DNA of 64,000 bases from Firmicutes bacterium TM09-10 (GTDB taxonomy: Bacteria; Bacillota; Clostridia; Lachnospirales; Lachnospiraceae), in the NCBI GenBank assembly GCA_003481005.1, contig QUKC01000004.1:89378-153377 (forward strand), read 5' to 3'. Shown here piece after piece: positions 24,297 to 32,878 of this stretch. A program made the translations under genes and the position numbers. Each line of letters begins with the position of its first letter. The stretch's first letter is position 1. The notes under the pieces were generated by a model. The model saw only the letters and a program-made list of their open reading frames with translations. It made no database searches and was not told the DNA's origin.

Positions 24297-25715
24297 ATGT
24301 TTTTAGAACACAGGGAAAAAGAAGAAAACAAACGGCAGGCAACGGCTGGCTATGATCTGACGGATGCATATGCGCAAATCAGCTATTGTCTGCCGGGAGA
24401 ACCCTGTCCAAAGACGATCAGCCTGCAGGCGGATCAGGAGCAGTATCTGATTCCGGCGCTGCTGGGACGGTATATCGATCAAGACCTTTGGGTGTACGGA
24501 CCGAAAGCGCAGGCAGCGGCAGCGACTGGAGAGGTTTTTCTCGCTGACGGACTGCTGACGAAGGCAGCACACCAGGAAATGGTGGAGGTAGGCGGACAGA
24601 ACTATAGCTCGGTTGCACTGCTTTCCCTGTTTTTAAAACGGACGATGTCGCTGCTTGCGCCGATCGTACGCCCGGAACGCCTGCAGGCGCTCGTCTTTTC
24701 TGTGCCGGAAGTGTCTGTACCCATATTGTCGGCGGTGACGGATGCGGTCGGCATGCTCGGTCTGAAAAATGCGAGTCTGTTTCTGATCGGACGCGCGGAG
24801 AGTTTTTTCTATTACAATATCTGCCAACCCGAAGAACTCTGGAAACAGGATGTGCTTCTGTGTGATTTTTCCGGCACGTTTCTGCACACGCTTCTGTTTA
24901 CGGCAAACCGGAAAACATCTCCGGTCGCCTGCTTTGTGGAGGAAGCGGACTGGAAGGAAGTGGCGGCAGGCAGAGAAGATCTGGATCAGTGCTTTTTAGA
25001 GACGATGAAAGCGCTGATTGGCGATCGAAATGTTAGTTGTGTCTATCTGATTGGCGAAGGCTTTTTGGGAGAATGGTATCAGGAATCGCTGCGGTTTCTG
25101 TGCCAGGAACGCCGGGTATTTCTGGGCAACAACCTTTACAGCAAGGGAGCTTGTTATGCGGCCCGTCAGCGTATGACACCCGGCAGCGTTTCCGAAGGGT
25201 ATGTGTTCCTCGGAAAAGATATGTTAAAGGCGAACATCAGTCTGTATGCGGAAAAGCGTGGGCAGGACAGCTGCCAGCCGCTTCTGGATGCCGGGACGAA
25301 CTGGTACGATGCAAAGGCGGAGATTGACTTCTTACTGGAAGAGGAGAATCGCTTTTCGCTGCGGATTACACCGCTAAACGGCGGCGAGATCCGGGATGTG
25401 GAGATCGCGCTGACCGGACTTCCACAGCGTCCGGCGCTCACAACGCGCATCCATCTGCAGATCGACATGGCGGATCTGACGACGCTGCGCCTGAACATGG
25501 AAGATTTCGGCTTCGGAGAGTTCTTCCCGGCGACGCACCAGTTCTGGGAGAAGACGATTTCGATCGGGCAGCCGGATACTGCGGCAGGCAGCAGCACTGC
25601 AGCCCAGGCGTCAGCAGGTGCCGATACGACAGACACTGCAACTGTGGCGTCAGAACAGAGTGCAGCAGGCGCTGATGCAAAATCCGCTGCGCCGCCGGTT
25701 TTGGCAGAATCATAG
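24297..25715 (+). CDS. Divergent Hsp70/actin-fold ATPase (DUF5716-like)
   Basis: 472 aa. The Hsp70 ATPase motifs appear in order: phosphate-1 GYDLTDAYAQIS (18-29), a segment ALVFSVPEVSVPILSAVTDA (131-150) like the DnaK stretch after its first subdomain, connect-1 VGMLGLKNASLFLIGRAESF (151-170), phosphate-2 VLLCDFSGTFLHTLLF (186-201), adenosine VYLIGEGFLGEW (249-260) and connect-2 NNLYSKGACYAA (278-289). The Gly-Thr-Thr of phosphate-1 is replaced by Thr-Asp-Ala. A beta-rich region (about 320-425) sits where Hsp70 has its substrate domain, followed by an Ala/Ser/Thr-rich tail. Function unknown; ATP binding is inferred. Confidence 0.78.
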   Translation: MFLEHREKEENKRQATAGYDLTDAYAQISYCLPGEPCPKTISLQADQEQYLIPALLGRYIDQDLWVYGPKAQAAAATGEVFLADGLLTKAAHQEMVEVGGQNYSSVALLSLFLKRTMSLLAPIVRPERLQALVFSVPEVSVPILSAVTDAVGMLGLKNASLFLIGRAESFFYYNICQPEELWKQDVLLCDFSGTFLHTLLFTANRKTSPVACFVEEADWKEVAAGREDLDQCFLETMKALIGDRNVSCVYLIGEGFLGEWYQESLRFLCQERRVFLGNNLYSKGACYAARQRMTPGSVSEGYVFLGKDMLKANISLYAEKRGQDSCQPLLDAGTNWYDAKAEIDFLLEEENRFSLRITPLNGGEIRDVEIALTGLPQRPALTTRIHLQIDMADLTTLRLNMEDFGFGEFFPATHQFWEKTISIGQPDTAAGSSTAAQASAGADTTDTATVASEQSAAGADAKSAAPPVLAES

Positions 25716-25735
25716 ACGAATTTTAGAGGAAAATC

Positions 25736-26566
25736 ATGGGACGTGTATATCTGTGTCTGGGGCAGAACGCAGAATTGCCCTACTATTTTGAAAAAGCAAA
25801 AGTACATATCTGGAATATCGAAGAACTGTGCTATTTTATTCGGGAAAACGCATGGATAATGGAGCCGGAGCTGCTGACAAAAGAGCTGATCGACTGGGTT
25901 GCGCAGCAGTGCGGTTTGCCAAAGCTTGCGGTGCTGTTAAATGACAGCCTGAAAGAAGAGGACTGTGTGACGGCGTTTGCGGCATGTCTGTTTTCGTATA
26001 CCGGATACTGTCCGCAGGAGCAGGCGCTGCAGGTGCAGAAAATCCTGCAGACGAATGCGGGAAACAACGAAACCGACCGGGCGAAGGCACGGGGGGATTA
26101 TTTCCTCGAATCCGGAAAATATTTCCGCGCGCTGCAGGAATATGAGCCGCTGATGAAACAGCTGACCGGCGCAAAGCCGGAGATCGTCGGGAGTGTGTAT
26201 CATAATGCGGGCTGCGCTTATGCAGGTCTGTTTTTGTTCGATCGGGCGGCTGCCGCGTATGAAAAAGCGTGGAAGCTTCTGCGGGATAAAAGAAGCGCGG
26301 CCGGATTTCTGGCGGCAAAACGGATGGGACTGTCTGAGCAGGAATATGTGGATTTTCTGGCGAAAAATCCAGAGCTGTACCAGATTTCGCTTCTGGTGGA
26401 GGAACAGCTAAAGGACTGCAGGCAGAAATGGCAGGGTACGCCAGGACAGGCCTTTTGTGCGTCCATGGAGGGGGCTTTGCAAAATGGTTCCGGAGATATT
26501 TGCCAAAAGCAGCTGGCAGATAAAATCAAAGAGCTGGAAAAAGAATACCGGGAAGCGGTTTCGTGA
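25736..26566 (+). CDS. TPR-like protein of the Hsp70-like operon
   Basis: 276-aa soluble protein, third gene of the operon, 20 bases after the ATPase gene. The N-terminus MGRVYLCLGQNAELPYYFEKAKVHIWNIEELCYFIRENAW is a distinctive motif. The middle (about 115-205) reads as helical TPR-type repeats (GDYFLESGKYFRALQEYEPLM; VYHNAGCAYAGLFLFDRAAAAYEKAWKL). No signal, no membrane helix. I do not know a function; the context suggests an adaptor to the ATPase or scaffold. Confidence 0.75.
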   Translation: MGRVYLCLGQNAELPYYFEKAKVHIWNIEELCYFIRENAWIMEPELLTKELIDWVAQQCGLPKLAVLLNDSLKEEDCVTAFAACLFSYTGYCPQEQALQVQKILQTNAGNNETDRAKARGDYFLESGKYFRALQEYEPLMKQLTGAKPEIVGSVYHNAGCAYAGLFLFDRAAAAYEKAWKLLRDKRSAAGFLAAKRMGLSEQEYVDFLAKNPELYQISLLVEEQLKDCRQKWQGTPGQAFCASMEGALQNGSGDICQKQLADKIKELEKEYREAVS

Positions 26567-26584
26567 TACCGGAGTTGTTATCGT

Positions 26585-26627
26585 AAGATGAGGCAGCCAC
26601 ACGTCAGTGCAGCTGCCTCATCTTTTC
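26585..26627 (+). terminator. Terminator of the Hsp70-like operon
   Basis: AAGATGAGGCAGC pairs perfectly with GCTGCCTCATCTT, followed by TTC. It lies 19 bases after the third gene and bounds a three-gene operon. Confidence 0.85.
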
Positions 26628-26663
26628 TGTAAAAGGAACATAAAAATTCCTGGCGGCTTGTAT

Positions 26664-27482
26664 TTACAGCTTATGAAAAGTCGGTACCCGTTTCTCAAAT
26701 GTGCAGTAATAAGAGAATCCGCATGCTTTCAGCACGTCAGCTGCGTGGTCGAAATGGCGTCCAATATCCTCCGGGCGGTGTGCATCGGAGCCGACTGTGA
26801 TGATCTCACCGCCTTTTTGACGGTACTGACGGATGAATTCAGCGCAGGGATGCTGTTCCTTTAAGCCCTTATCCAGACCGGCGGTGTTGATTTCGATACC
26901 TTTGCCGTTGGCGATCAGCGTTTCAATGATGGGGTCAAAAATATCTGCATACTGCCCATAGCAGTAGTTTAAATCCTTTGTTTTGCTGTAACGGATCACA
27001 TAGTCGATATGTCCGTAAATATCGAAATTGGTAAAGGAGCGGATGGATGTCAGGATTTCATTAAAGTAGGCGCGGTAGCCCTCCTCAGTTGAGATTCCTT
27101 CATAATAAGAGGGAAAAGCAGGATCCTGATGCTGTACGACATGGGTGGAGCCGATGATAAAGTCAAAATCATAGGATCTTGCGTAGTCGGAAATTTCTTT
27201 GAGGTAATCTGGCTGGAGTCCCAGTTCAACGCCGAATTTAATATTAATCTGTTCCCCGAATTTCTCCCTGGCGCGGAGCAGATCATAGAGATAGGAATCG
27301 GTATTTAATAAAAACATGTCTTCGGGACACTCTTTGGAAGCAGGATAGTGCAGGTCCATATGCTCGGTAAAGCATATTTCCTGATAACCGAGTGCGATGG
27401 CGCGCGCTGCCATGTCCTGCATCGGCGCTCTGGAGTCTCCGGAAAAGCTGGAGTGCATATGATAGTCTGCTAAAATTGGCAT
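26664..27482 (-). CDS. PHP-domain histidinol-phosphatase family protein
   Basis: 272-aa metal-dependent phosphoesterase of the HisJ/HisK type, which in histidine synthesis turns histidinol phosphate into histidinol. Metal ligands are seen in ADYHMHSSFSGDS (His8, His10), FTEHMD, IIGSTHVV, YGHIDYV and VGSDAHRPEDIG. No his gene is adjacent, so it may act on another phosphoester. The start follows AGGAGGAG. It is transcribed away from gap. Confidence 0.85.
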   Translation of the reverse strand: MPILADYHMHSSFSGDSRAPMQDMAARAIALGYQEICFTEHMDLHYPASKECPEDMFLLNTDSYLYDLLRAREKFGEQINIKFGVELGLQPDYLKEISDYARSYDFDFIIGSTHVVQHQDPAFPSYYEGISTEEGYRAYFNEILTSIRSFTNFDIYGHIDYVIRYSKTKDLNYCYGQYADIFDPIIETLIANGKGIEINTAGLDKGLKEQHPCAEFIRQYRQKGGEIITVGSDAHRPEDIGRHFDHAADVLKACGFSYYCTFEKRVPTFHKL

Positions 27483-27573
27483 GAAAAACTCCTCCTGTTG
27501 GTGTTTGTTGATTTTTCATTCCAAAGTATAGCATAAAAACGACGTATGTTTCCAATATTTTTAATTTTACATC

Positions 27574-27602
27574 TTGATATTTTGAAACAAATTAGGTAGA
27601 AT
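27574..27602 (+). promoter_or_regulatory. SigA promoter of gap
   Basis: TTGATA (27574-27579), 17-base spacer, TAGAAT (27597-27602), about 95 bases before the gap start. Confidence 0.7.
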
Positions 27603-27697
27603 AATTGTGCTGATAAAATTTTGTCAAGCATACTGCCCTTTGATCGGACAGCTTGTCTGACAAAAGAATTTCAAAACATTTTTAGGAGGAAACTAAA

Positions 27698-28717
27698 ATG
27701 GCAGTAAAAGTAGCAATTAATGGTTTTGGCCGTATCGGTCGTCTGGCTTTCAGACAGATGTTTGGCGCAGAAGGATTTGAGATCGTTGCAATCAACGACC
27801 TGACATCTCCCAAGATGCTGGCTCACTTACTGAAATATGATTCCACTCAGGGCAGATATGCACTGGCTGATAAGGTTGAAGCAGGCGAAGATTCCATCAT
27901 CGTTGATGGCAAAGAGATCAAGATCTACGCTAAGGCTAACGCAGCAGAGCTTCCTTGGGGCGAAATCGGTGTTGACGTAGTTCTGGAGTGCACCGGCTTC
28001 TACACCTCTAAGGCTAAGGCTCAGGCTCATATCGATGCAGGCGCTAAGCACGTTGTTATTTCTGCTCCTGCAGGCAACGATCTGCCTACCATCGTTTACA
28101 ATGTAAACCATGAGTCCCTTACCAACGAAGATACCATCATCTCCGCTGCATCTTGCACAACCAACTGTCTGGCACCTATGGCTAAGGCTCTGAACGACAG
28201 CTTCCCGATCCAGTCTGGTATCATGTGCACCATCCACGCTTACACTGGCGATCAGATGACTCTGGATGGCCCTCAGAGAAAAGGCGATCTGAGAAGATCC
28301 CGTGCAGCAGCTGTAAACATCGTTCCTAACAGCACTGGCGCAGCTAAGGCAATCGGCCTGGTTATCCCTGAACTGAACGGCAAGCTGATCGGTTCCGCTC
28401 AGCGTGTACCTACCCCTACAGGTTCTACCACCATTCTGACTGCAGTTGTTAAGGGCAACCCTACAAAGGAAGCAATCAACGACGCTATGAAGGCTGCTTC
28501 TAATGAGTCCTTCGGTTACAACACCGATGAGATCGTATCCAGCGATATCGTTGGCATGAGATATGGTTCTCTGTTCGATGCAACTCAGACCATGGTTCTG
28601 CCTATCAACGACGAACTGTCTGAAGTACAGGTTGTTTCCTGGTACGACAACGAGAACTCCTACACCAGCCAGATGGTTCGTACCATCAAGCACTTCGGCA
28701 AACTGCTGAACGCTTAA
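27698..28717 (+). CDS. gap: Glyceraldehyde-3-phosphate dehydrogenase
   Basis: 339 aa, cytosolic glycolytic enzyme. NAD-binding GFGRIGR is at 7-13, catalytic Cys153 in [12 protein letters not shown], and the partner His in the [11 protein letters not shown] region. Shine-Dalgarno TTAGGAGG. Codon choice (many GCT, GTT, AAC) is visibly more biased than in neighbours, as expected for a highly expressed gene. A terminator and palindrome A copy 3 separate it from pgk. Confidence 0.98.
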   Translation: MAVKVAINGFGRIGRLAFRQMFGAEGFEIVAINDLTSPKMLAHLLKYDSTQGRYALADKVEAGEDSIIVDGKEIKIYAKANAAELPWGEIGVDVVLECTGFYTSKAKAQAHIDAGAKHVVISAPAGNDLPTIVYNVNHESLTNEDTIISAASCTTNCLAPMAKALNDSFPIQSGIMCTIHAYTGDQMTLDGPQRKGDLRRSRAAAVNIVPNSTGAAKAIGLVIPELNGKLIGSAQRVPTPTGSTTILTAVVKGNPTKEAINDAMKAASNESFGYNTDEIVSSDIVGMRYGSLFDATQTMVLPINDELSEVQVVSWYDNENSYTSQMVRTIKHFGKLLNA

Positions 28718-28755
28718 TTGGCGTTAGGCTTTTTCGTATAAGACAAAGGCCATTG

Positions 28756-28788
28756 GAGGTCCGGTCTGAGAAGGACCGGGCCTCTTTT
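28756..28788 (+). terminator. gap terminator
   Basis: GAGGTCCGGTC (28756-28766) pairs with GACCGGGCCTC (28774-28784), followed by TTTT. It may attenuate read-through into pgk. Confidence 0.8.
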
Positions 28789-28821
28789 CATCGTATCGGA
28801 AACTTTGTTTCCATACGATAA
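28789..28821 (+). repeat. Terminator-linked palindrome A, copy 3
   Basis: ATCGTAT-C-GGAAAC-TTT-GTTTCC-ATACGAT directly after the gap terminator. It lies in the gap-pgk spacer with no CGCTCCGC module following. Confidence 0.8.
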
Positions 28822-28848
28822 CAGTTAAAATTTCAGGAGGTTCCTATC

Positions 28849-30075
28849 ATGGGCTTAAACAAGAAAACCGTTGATGACATCAACGTAAAAGGCAAAAGAG
28901 TTCTGGTAAGATGCGACTTTAACGTTCCGTTAAAGGATGGCGTGATCACAGATGAAACTCGTATCGTTGCAGCGCTTCCTACAATCAAGAAGCTGATCAA
29001 CGATGGCGGCAAGGTTATCCTTTGCTCTCATCTGGGCAAAGTAAAGAACGGCCCCAACGAAGGCGAGTCTTTAGCTCCTGTAGCAGTAAGACTGTCCGAG
29101 AAGCTGGGCAAAGAGGTAAAATTCGTTGCAGATTACAATGTAACCGGCGAAGCAGCTACCAAGGCTGTTGCTGAAATGAAAGACGGCGATGTTGTTCTGC
29201 TGCAGAATACTCGTTTCCGCGGCAAAGAAGAGACCAAGAACGGCGAAGAGTTCAGCAAAGAGCTGGCTGATCTGGCTGACGATTATGTATGCGATGCATT
29301 TGGTTCTTCTCACAGAGCACATGCATCTGTTGCAGGCGTTACCAAGTTCATCACCGAAAAAGGCGGCTCCAACGTTGTTGGTTATCTGATGGAGAAAGAA
29401 ATCAACTTCCTGGGCAATGCAGTTGAGAACCCGGTTAGACCTTTCGTAGCGATCCTGGGCGGCGCTAAGGTTGCAGATAAGTTAAACGTTATCTCCAACC
29501 TGCTGGAGAAGTGCGACACTCTGATCATCGGCGGCGGTATGGCATTTACTTTCTTAAAGGCTCAGGGTCTTGAGATCGGTAAGTCTCTGGTTGACGAAGA
29601 GAAGATCGACTACTGTAAGGAAATGATGGCTAAGGCTGAGAAGCTGGGCAAGAAGCTGATTCTGCCTGTAGACGCAGCTGTAGCTGACGCTTTCCCGAAC
29701 CCGATCGATGCTGAGATCCCGGTTGACTATGTTGATGTTGAGAATATCCCTGCTGACAAGATCGGCCTGGATATCGGACCGAAATCTGCAGAACTGTTCG
29801 CAGAGGCTGCTAAGACAGCTAAGACTGTTGTTTGGAACGGACCTATGGGTGTATTCGAGAACCCTGTTCTGGCAAAAGGTACTATCGCTGTAGCGAAAGC
29901 TCTGGCTGAAACAGATGCTACTACCATCATCGGCGGCGGTGACTCCGCAGCAGCTGTAAACCAGCTTGGTTTCGCTGACAAGATGAGCCACATCTCCACC
30001 GGCGGCGGCGCTTCCCTGGAATTCCTGGAAGGCAAAGAGCTTCCTGGCGTAGCAGCAGCAGACGACAAAGAGTAA
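28849..30075 (+). CDS. pgk: Phosphoglycerate kinase
   Basis: 408 aa, makes ATP and 3-phosphoglycerate in glycolysis. Signature [15 protein letters not shown] lies at the N-terminus; the nucleotide-binding region has [14 protein letters not shown] and [18 protein letters not shown], with [12 protein letters not shown] near the C-terminus. Shine-Dalgarno CAGGAGG. It lies 20 bases before tpiA and is probably cotranscribed with it. Confidence 0.98.
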   Translation: MGLNKKTVDDINVKGKRVLVRCDFNVPLKDGVITDETRIVAALPTIKKLINDGGKVILCSHLGKVKNGPNEGESLAPVAVRLSEKLGKEVKFVADYNVTGEAATKAVAEMKDGDVVLLQNTRFRGKEETKNGEEFSKELADLADDYVCDAFGSSHRAHASVAGVTKFITEKGGSNVVGYLMEKEINFLGNAVENPVRPFVAILGGAKVADKLNVISNLLEKCDTLIIGGGMAFTFLKAQGLEIGKSLVDEEKIDYCKEMMAKAEKLGKKLILPVDAAVADAFPNPIDAEIPVDYVDVENIPADKIGLDIGPKSAELFAEAAKTAKTVVWNGPMGVFENPVLAKGTIAVAKALAETDATTIIGGGDSAAAVNQLGFADKMSHISTGGGASLEFLEGKELPGVAAADDKE

Positions 30076-30095
30076 ACAAAGGAGACCAATTTATC

Positions 30096-30845
30096 ATGGC
30101 AAGAAGAAAGATCGTAGCCGGCAACTGGAAGATGAATATGACTCCCAGCCAGGCTGTAGAACTGTGCAATACCTTAAAAGACCTTGTAAAATCTGACGAT
30201 GTAGACGTAGTTTACTGCGTACCTGCAATCGACATCGTACCTGTAGTAGAAGCTGTAAAAGGCACAAACGTTGAAGTTGGTGCTGAGAACATGTACTTCG
30301 AAGAAAAGGGTGCTTACACCGGCGAAATCTCTGCAGACATGCTGCTGGATGCTGGCGTAAAATACGTTATCATCGGTCATTCCGAGAGACGTGACTACTT
30401 CAAAGAGTGCGACTGCCTGCTGAACAAGAAGGTGAAGAAGGCTCTGGAAAAAGGTCTGATCCCGATCCTTTGCTGCGGCGAGACTCTGGAGCAGAGAGAA
30501 ATGGGTGTTACCATGGACTGGATCCGTCTGCAGATCAAATCTGATCTGGCTGACGTTACCGCAGATCAGGTTAAGGGCATGGTTATTGCATACGAGCCTA
30601 TCTGGGCAATCGGTACCGGCAAGACTGCTACCACCGAGCAGGCAGAAGAAGTCTGCAAGGGTATCCGTGAGTGCATCGCTGAGATGTATGATACCGATAC
30701 TGCAGAAGCTGTTCGTATTCAGTACGGCGGTTCTGTAAATGCCGGCAATGCAGCAGAGCTGTTTGCACAGCCTGATATCGATGGCGGTCTGGTTGGCGGC
30801 GCATCTCTGAAGGCTGATTTTGGCAAGATCGTAAATTACAAATAA
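30096..30845 (+). CDS. tpiA: Triosephosphate isomerase
   Basis: 249-aa TIM barrel. Lys13 lies in GNWKMN, catalytic His95 in VIIGHSERR and catalytic Glu167 in [11 protein letters not shown]; the phosphate-binding loop is [15 protein letters not shown]. It interconverts DHAP and glyceraldehyde 3-phosphate. A strong terminator follows. Confidence 0.98.
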   Translation: MARRKIVAGNWKMNMTPSQAVELCNTLKDLVKSDDVDVVYCVPAIDIVPVVEAVKGTNVEVGAENMYFEEKGAYTGEISADMLLDAGVKYVIIGHSERRDYFKECDCLLNKKVKKALEKGLIPILCCGETLEQREMGVTMDWIRLQIKSDLADVTADQVKGMVIAYEPIWAIGTGKTATTEQAEEVCKGIRECIAEMYDTDTAEAVRIQYGGSVNAGNAAELFAQPDIDGGLVGGASLKADFGKIVNYK

Positions 30846-30866
30846 GATCTGACTTTGTGCAGAGAC

Positions 30867-30912
30867 AGGGCTGGCGCTTCGGCAATATTTGTCGGGCGTC
30901 AGCCCTTTTTTA
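30867..30912 (+). terminator. tpiA terminator
   Basis: AGGGCTGGCGC pairs with GCGTCAGCCCT (one G-T pair), followed by TTTTTT, which is also the left edge of palindrome A copy 4. Confidence 0.85.
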
Positions 30913-30942
30913 TCGTATGAAAACTTCATTTCCATACGATAA
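30910..30942 (+). repeat. Terminator-linked palindrome A, copy 4
   Basis: ATCGTAT-GAAAAC-TTC-ATTTCC-ATACGAT flanked by T and A runs. It is followed by CGCTCCGCTAGGATGCGCACTC, a module partly shared with the sequence after copies 1 and 2 (GATGCGCACTC, CGCTCCGC). Confidence 0.8.
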
Positions 30943-31050
30943 AAAACGCTCCGCTAGGATGCGCACTCGGCGCAAGGGCAGATGGTTGCCGAAGCAACCG
31001 CGCCTCGGCGCGAGAATGTGCCAAGGCACATTCTTTTTTACCGTATAGGT
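30943..31050 (+). repeat. Mosaic of short palindromes between tpiA and glgA
   Basis: Contains GGTTGC-CGAA-GCAACC within a GGCGC/GCGCC pair, then the 32-base unit identical to positions 1-32 (31008-31039), then a remnant ACCGTATAGG of palindrome A. The 314-bp gap 30846-31159 holds this mosaic, the tpiA terminator and the glgA promoter, and no gene. Confidence 0.65.
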
Positions 31051-31076
31051 TCTTTACATTTCCCACAAATGCCCCT

Positions 31077-31104
31077 TTAACAAAAGGCAGGAATGATGTA
31101 TAAT
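31077..31104 (+). promoter_or_regulatory. Promoter of glgA
   Basis: TTAACA (31077-31082), 16-base spacer, TATAAT (31099-31104). Confidence 0.6.
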
Positions 31105-31159
31105 GAATATAATAAACGGGGTTTGTTCCGAGGATTATAATCAAGTGGGAGGATGTATC

Positions 31160-32608
31160 ATGAAAAACATTTTGTTCATCGCATCAGAAGGTGTGCCATT
31201 TATCAAGACAGGCGGACTGGCAGATGTGGTTGGATCACTGCCGAAGGGCATTGATAAGGAATATTATGATGTGAGGGTTATCCTGCCCAAGTATAACTGC
31301 ATGCATCAGGATAAGAAGGATATGCTCCATTACAGAGATCACTTCTACATGGAATTTAACTGGAAAAACGAATATGTCGGCATTCTGGAAGCAGAATACG
31401 ATGGGATTAAATATTATTTTATTGATAATGAATATTATTTTAACGGTTTTAAGCCGTACTGTGACAACGCTTTATTTGAAATTGAAAAGTTTGCATTTTT
31501 CTCAAAAGCTGCGCTGTCGATTCTGCCGGTGATCGGTTTCAAACCGGATTTGATTCACTGTCATGACTGGCAGACTGGTCTGATTCCGGTATATCTGCAT
31601 GAACGCTTTGCGGGCGGTGAGTTTTATCGGGGTATCAAGACAGTTATGACGATCCATAACCTGAAATTCCAGGGCAAGTGGAGTATCAAGGAGGTTCAGA
31701 GTATTACCGGATTGCCGGATTACTATTTTGCGCCGGATAAGCTGGAAGCATACAAGGATGCAAACCTGTTAAAAGGCGGTCTGGTATATGCGGATGCGAT
31801 TACAACCGTAAGCCCGACCTATGCAGAAGAGATCAAGACGCCGTTTTATGGCGAAGGCCTGGACGGATTGCTCTGTGCACGTTCGAATGACCTGCGTGGT
31901 ATTTTGAACGGTATTGACTATGATGCATTCAATCCGGAGACAGATCCTTACATCACGAACCGTTATAATGCAGTGAACTTCCGAAAAGAGAAGGTTAAGA
32001 ATAAACGTGCCCTGCAGGCGGATATGGGGCTGGAGCAGAATGACAAGACGATGTTGATCGGTATCGTATCCAGACTGACTGACCAGAAGGGCTTCGATCT
32101 GATTGCATACATGATGGATGAGCTGTGTCAGGATAATGTCCAGATTATCGTACTTGGTACCGGTGAAGAACGTTATGAAAACATGTTTCGCCATTTTGCA
32201 TGGAAATATAACGGCAAGGTTTCCGCACAGATTTATTATTCCGAAGAGCTGTCCCATCGGATTTATGCGGCAAGCGATGCGTTTTTGATGCCGTCGCTGT
32301 TTGAGCCCTGTGGTTTAAGCCAGCTGATGAGCCTGCGTTACGGAACCGTTCCGATCGTTCGTGAGACCGGCGGTTTAAAAGATACCGTATGGCCTTATAA
32401 CGAATTCGAAGGAACCGGAACCGGATTCTCCTTTACGAATTATAACGCCCATGAAATGCTCGCAACGATCCGTTATGCAGAACAGATCTACTATGATAAG
32501 AAACGCGAGTGGAATAAGATCATCGACCGTGCGATGGCAGCGGACTTCTCTTGGAATGTTTCCGCACAGAAATATCAGGAGATGTATGACTGGCTGATCG
32601 GACGTTGA
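31160..32608 (+). CDS. glgA: Glycogen synthase
   Basis: 482-aa GT5 enzyme that transfers glucose from ADP-glucose to growing alpha-1,4-glucan. The N-terminal KTGGLADVVGSLPK motif starts at Lys16 and the C-terminal domain has SLFEPCGLSQLMSLRYGTVPIVRETGGLKDTV. The ATG at 31160 follows GGGAGGA and gives the canonical MKNILFIASEGVPFIKTGG start; a longer in-frame ATG at 31103 overlaps the -10 box. No other glg gene is adjacent. A long inverted repeat and then a terminator follow. Confidence 0.95.
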   Translation: MKNILFIASEGVPFIKTGGLADVVGSLPKGIDKEYYDVRVILPKYNCMHQDKKDMLHYRDHFYMEFNWKNEYVGILEAEYDGIKYYFIDNEYYFNGFKPYCDNALFEIEKFAFFSKAALSILPVIGFKPDLIHCHDWQTGLIPVYLHERFAGGEFYRGIKTVMTIHNLKFQGKWSIKEVQSITGLPDYYFAPDKLEAYKDANLLKGGLVYADAITTVSPTYAEEIKTPFYGEGLDGLLCARSNDLRGILNGIDYDAFNPETDPYITNRYNAVNFRKEKVKNKRALQADMGLEQNDKTMLIGIVSRLTDQKGFDLIAYMMDELCQDNVQIIVLGTGEERYENMFRHFAWKYNGKVSAQIYYSEELSHRIYAASDAFLMPSLFEPCGLSQLMSLRYGTVPIVRETGGLKDTVWPYNEFEGTGTGFSFTNYNAHEMLATIRYAEQIYYDKKREWNKIIDRAMAADFSWNVSAQKYQEMYDWLIGR

Positions 32609-32614
32609 ATAAAA

Positions 32615-32779
32615 CTAGTACATCGTTTTCGAAATAACTATACCACTCACTTGCCTGTGAATCCGATTGCACAGGTATAAAAGCCTCAGCGTAGCCCGCT
32701 ACGCCTGCGTTTTTATACCTGCACACTCGAATCCACACCCTACGCGATTGGTATAGTTATTTACGAAACGCTGTACTAG
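32615..32779. repeat. 165-bp long inverted-repeat element
   Basis: The 31-base ends, starting CTAGTACA and reading inward to AATAACTATACCA, pair with only a few mismatches. A second long stem inside pairs CAGGTATAAAAGCC with the TTTTTATACCTG region. The ends are palindromic CTAG. There is no ORF. The structure resembles a miniature inverted-repeat element or a large structured RNA, placed six bases after the glgA stop. Confidence 0.85.
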
Positions 32780-32792
32780 AATGAAATAGGAA

Positions 32793-32823
32793 AGCTGCAG
32801 GCTGAAAGGTCTGCAGTTTTTTT
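32793..32823 (+). terminator. Terminator after the long inverted repeat
   Basis: CTGCAG-GCTGAAAGGT-CTGCAG followed by a run of eight or more Ts. It probably served glgA before the 165-bp element came to lie between. Confidence 0.75.
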
Positions 32824-32878
32824 TGTATAAAACTTTCGCGGTGCGGGCATTCTGTGAAAAAAGGAAAGGCAGAATGCG

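Noticed and set aside
27827..28693. 288-aa ORF on the minus strand
   Set aside because: Exact antisense of gap, a certain gene; it arises from the biased codon use of gap.
32615..32779. IS200/IS605-type insertion sequence
   Set aside because: The arms and folding suggest a mobile element, but there is no transposase ORF and the ends do not match a family I know.
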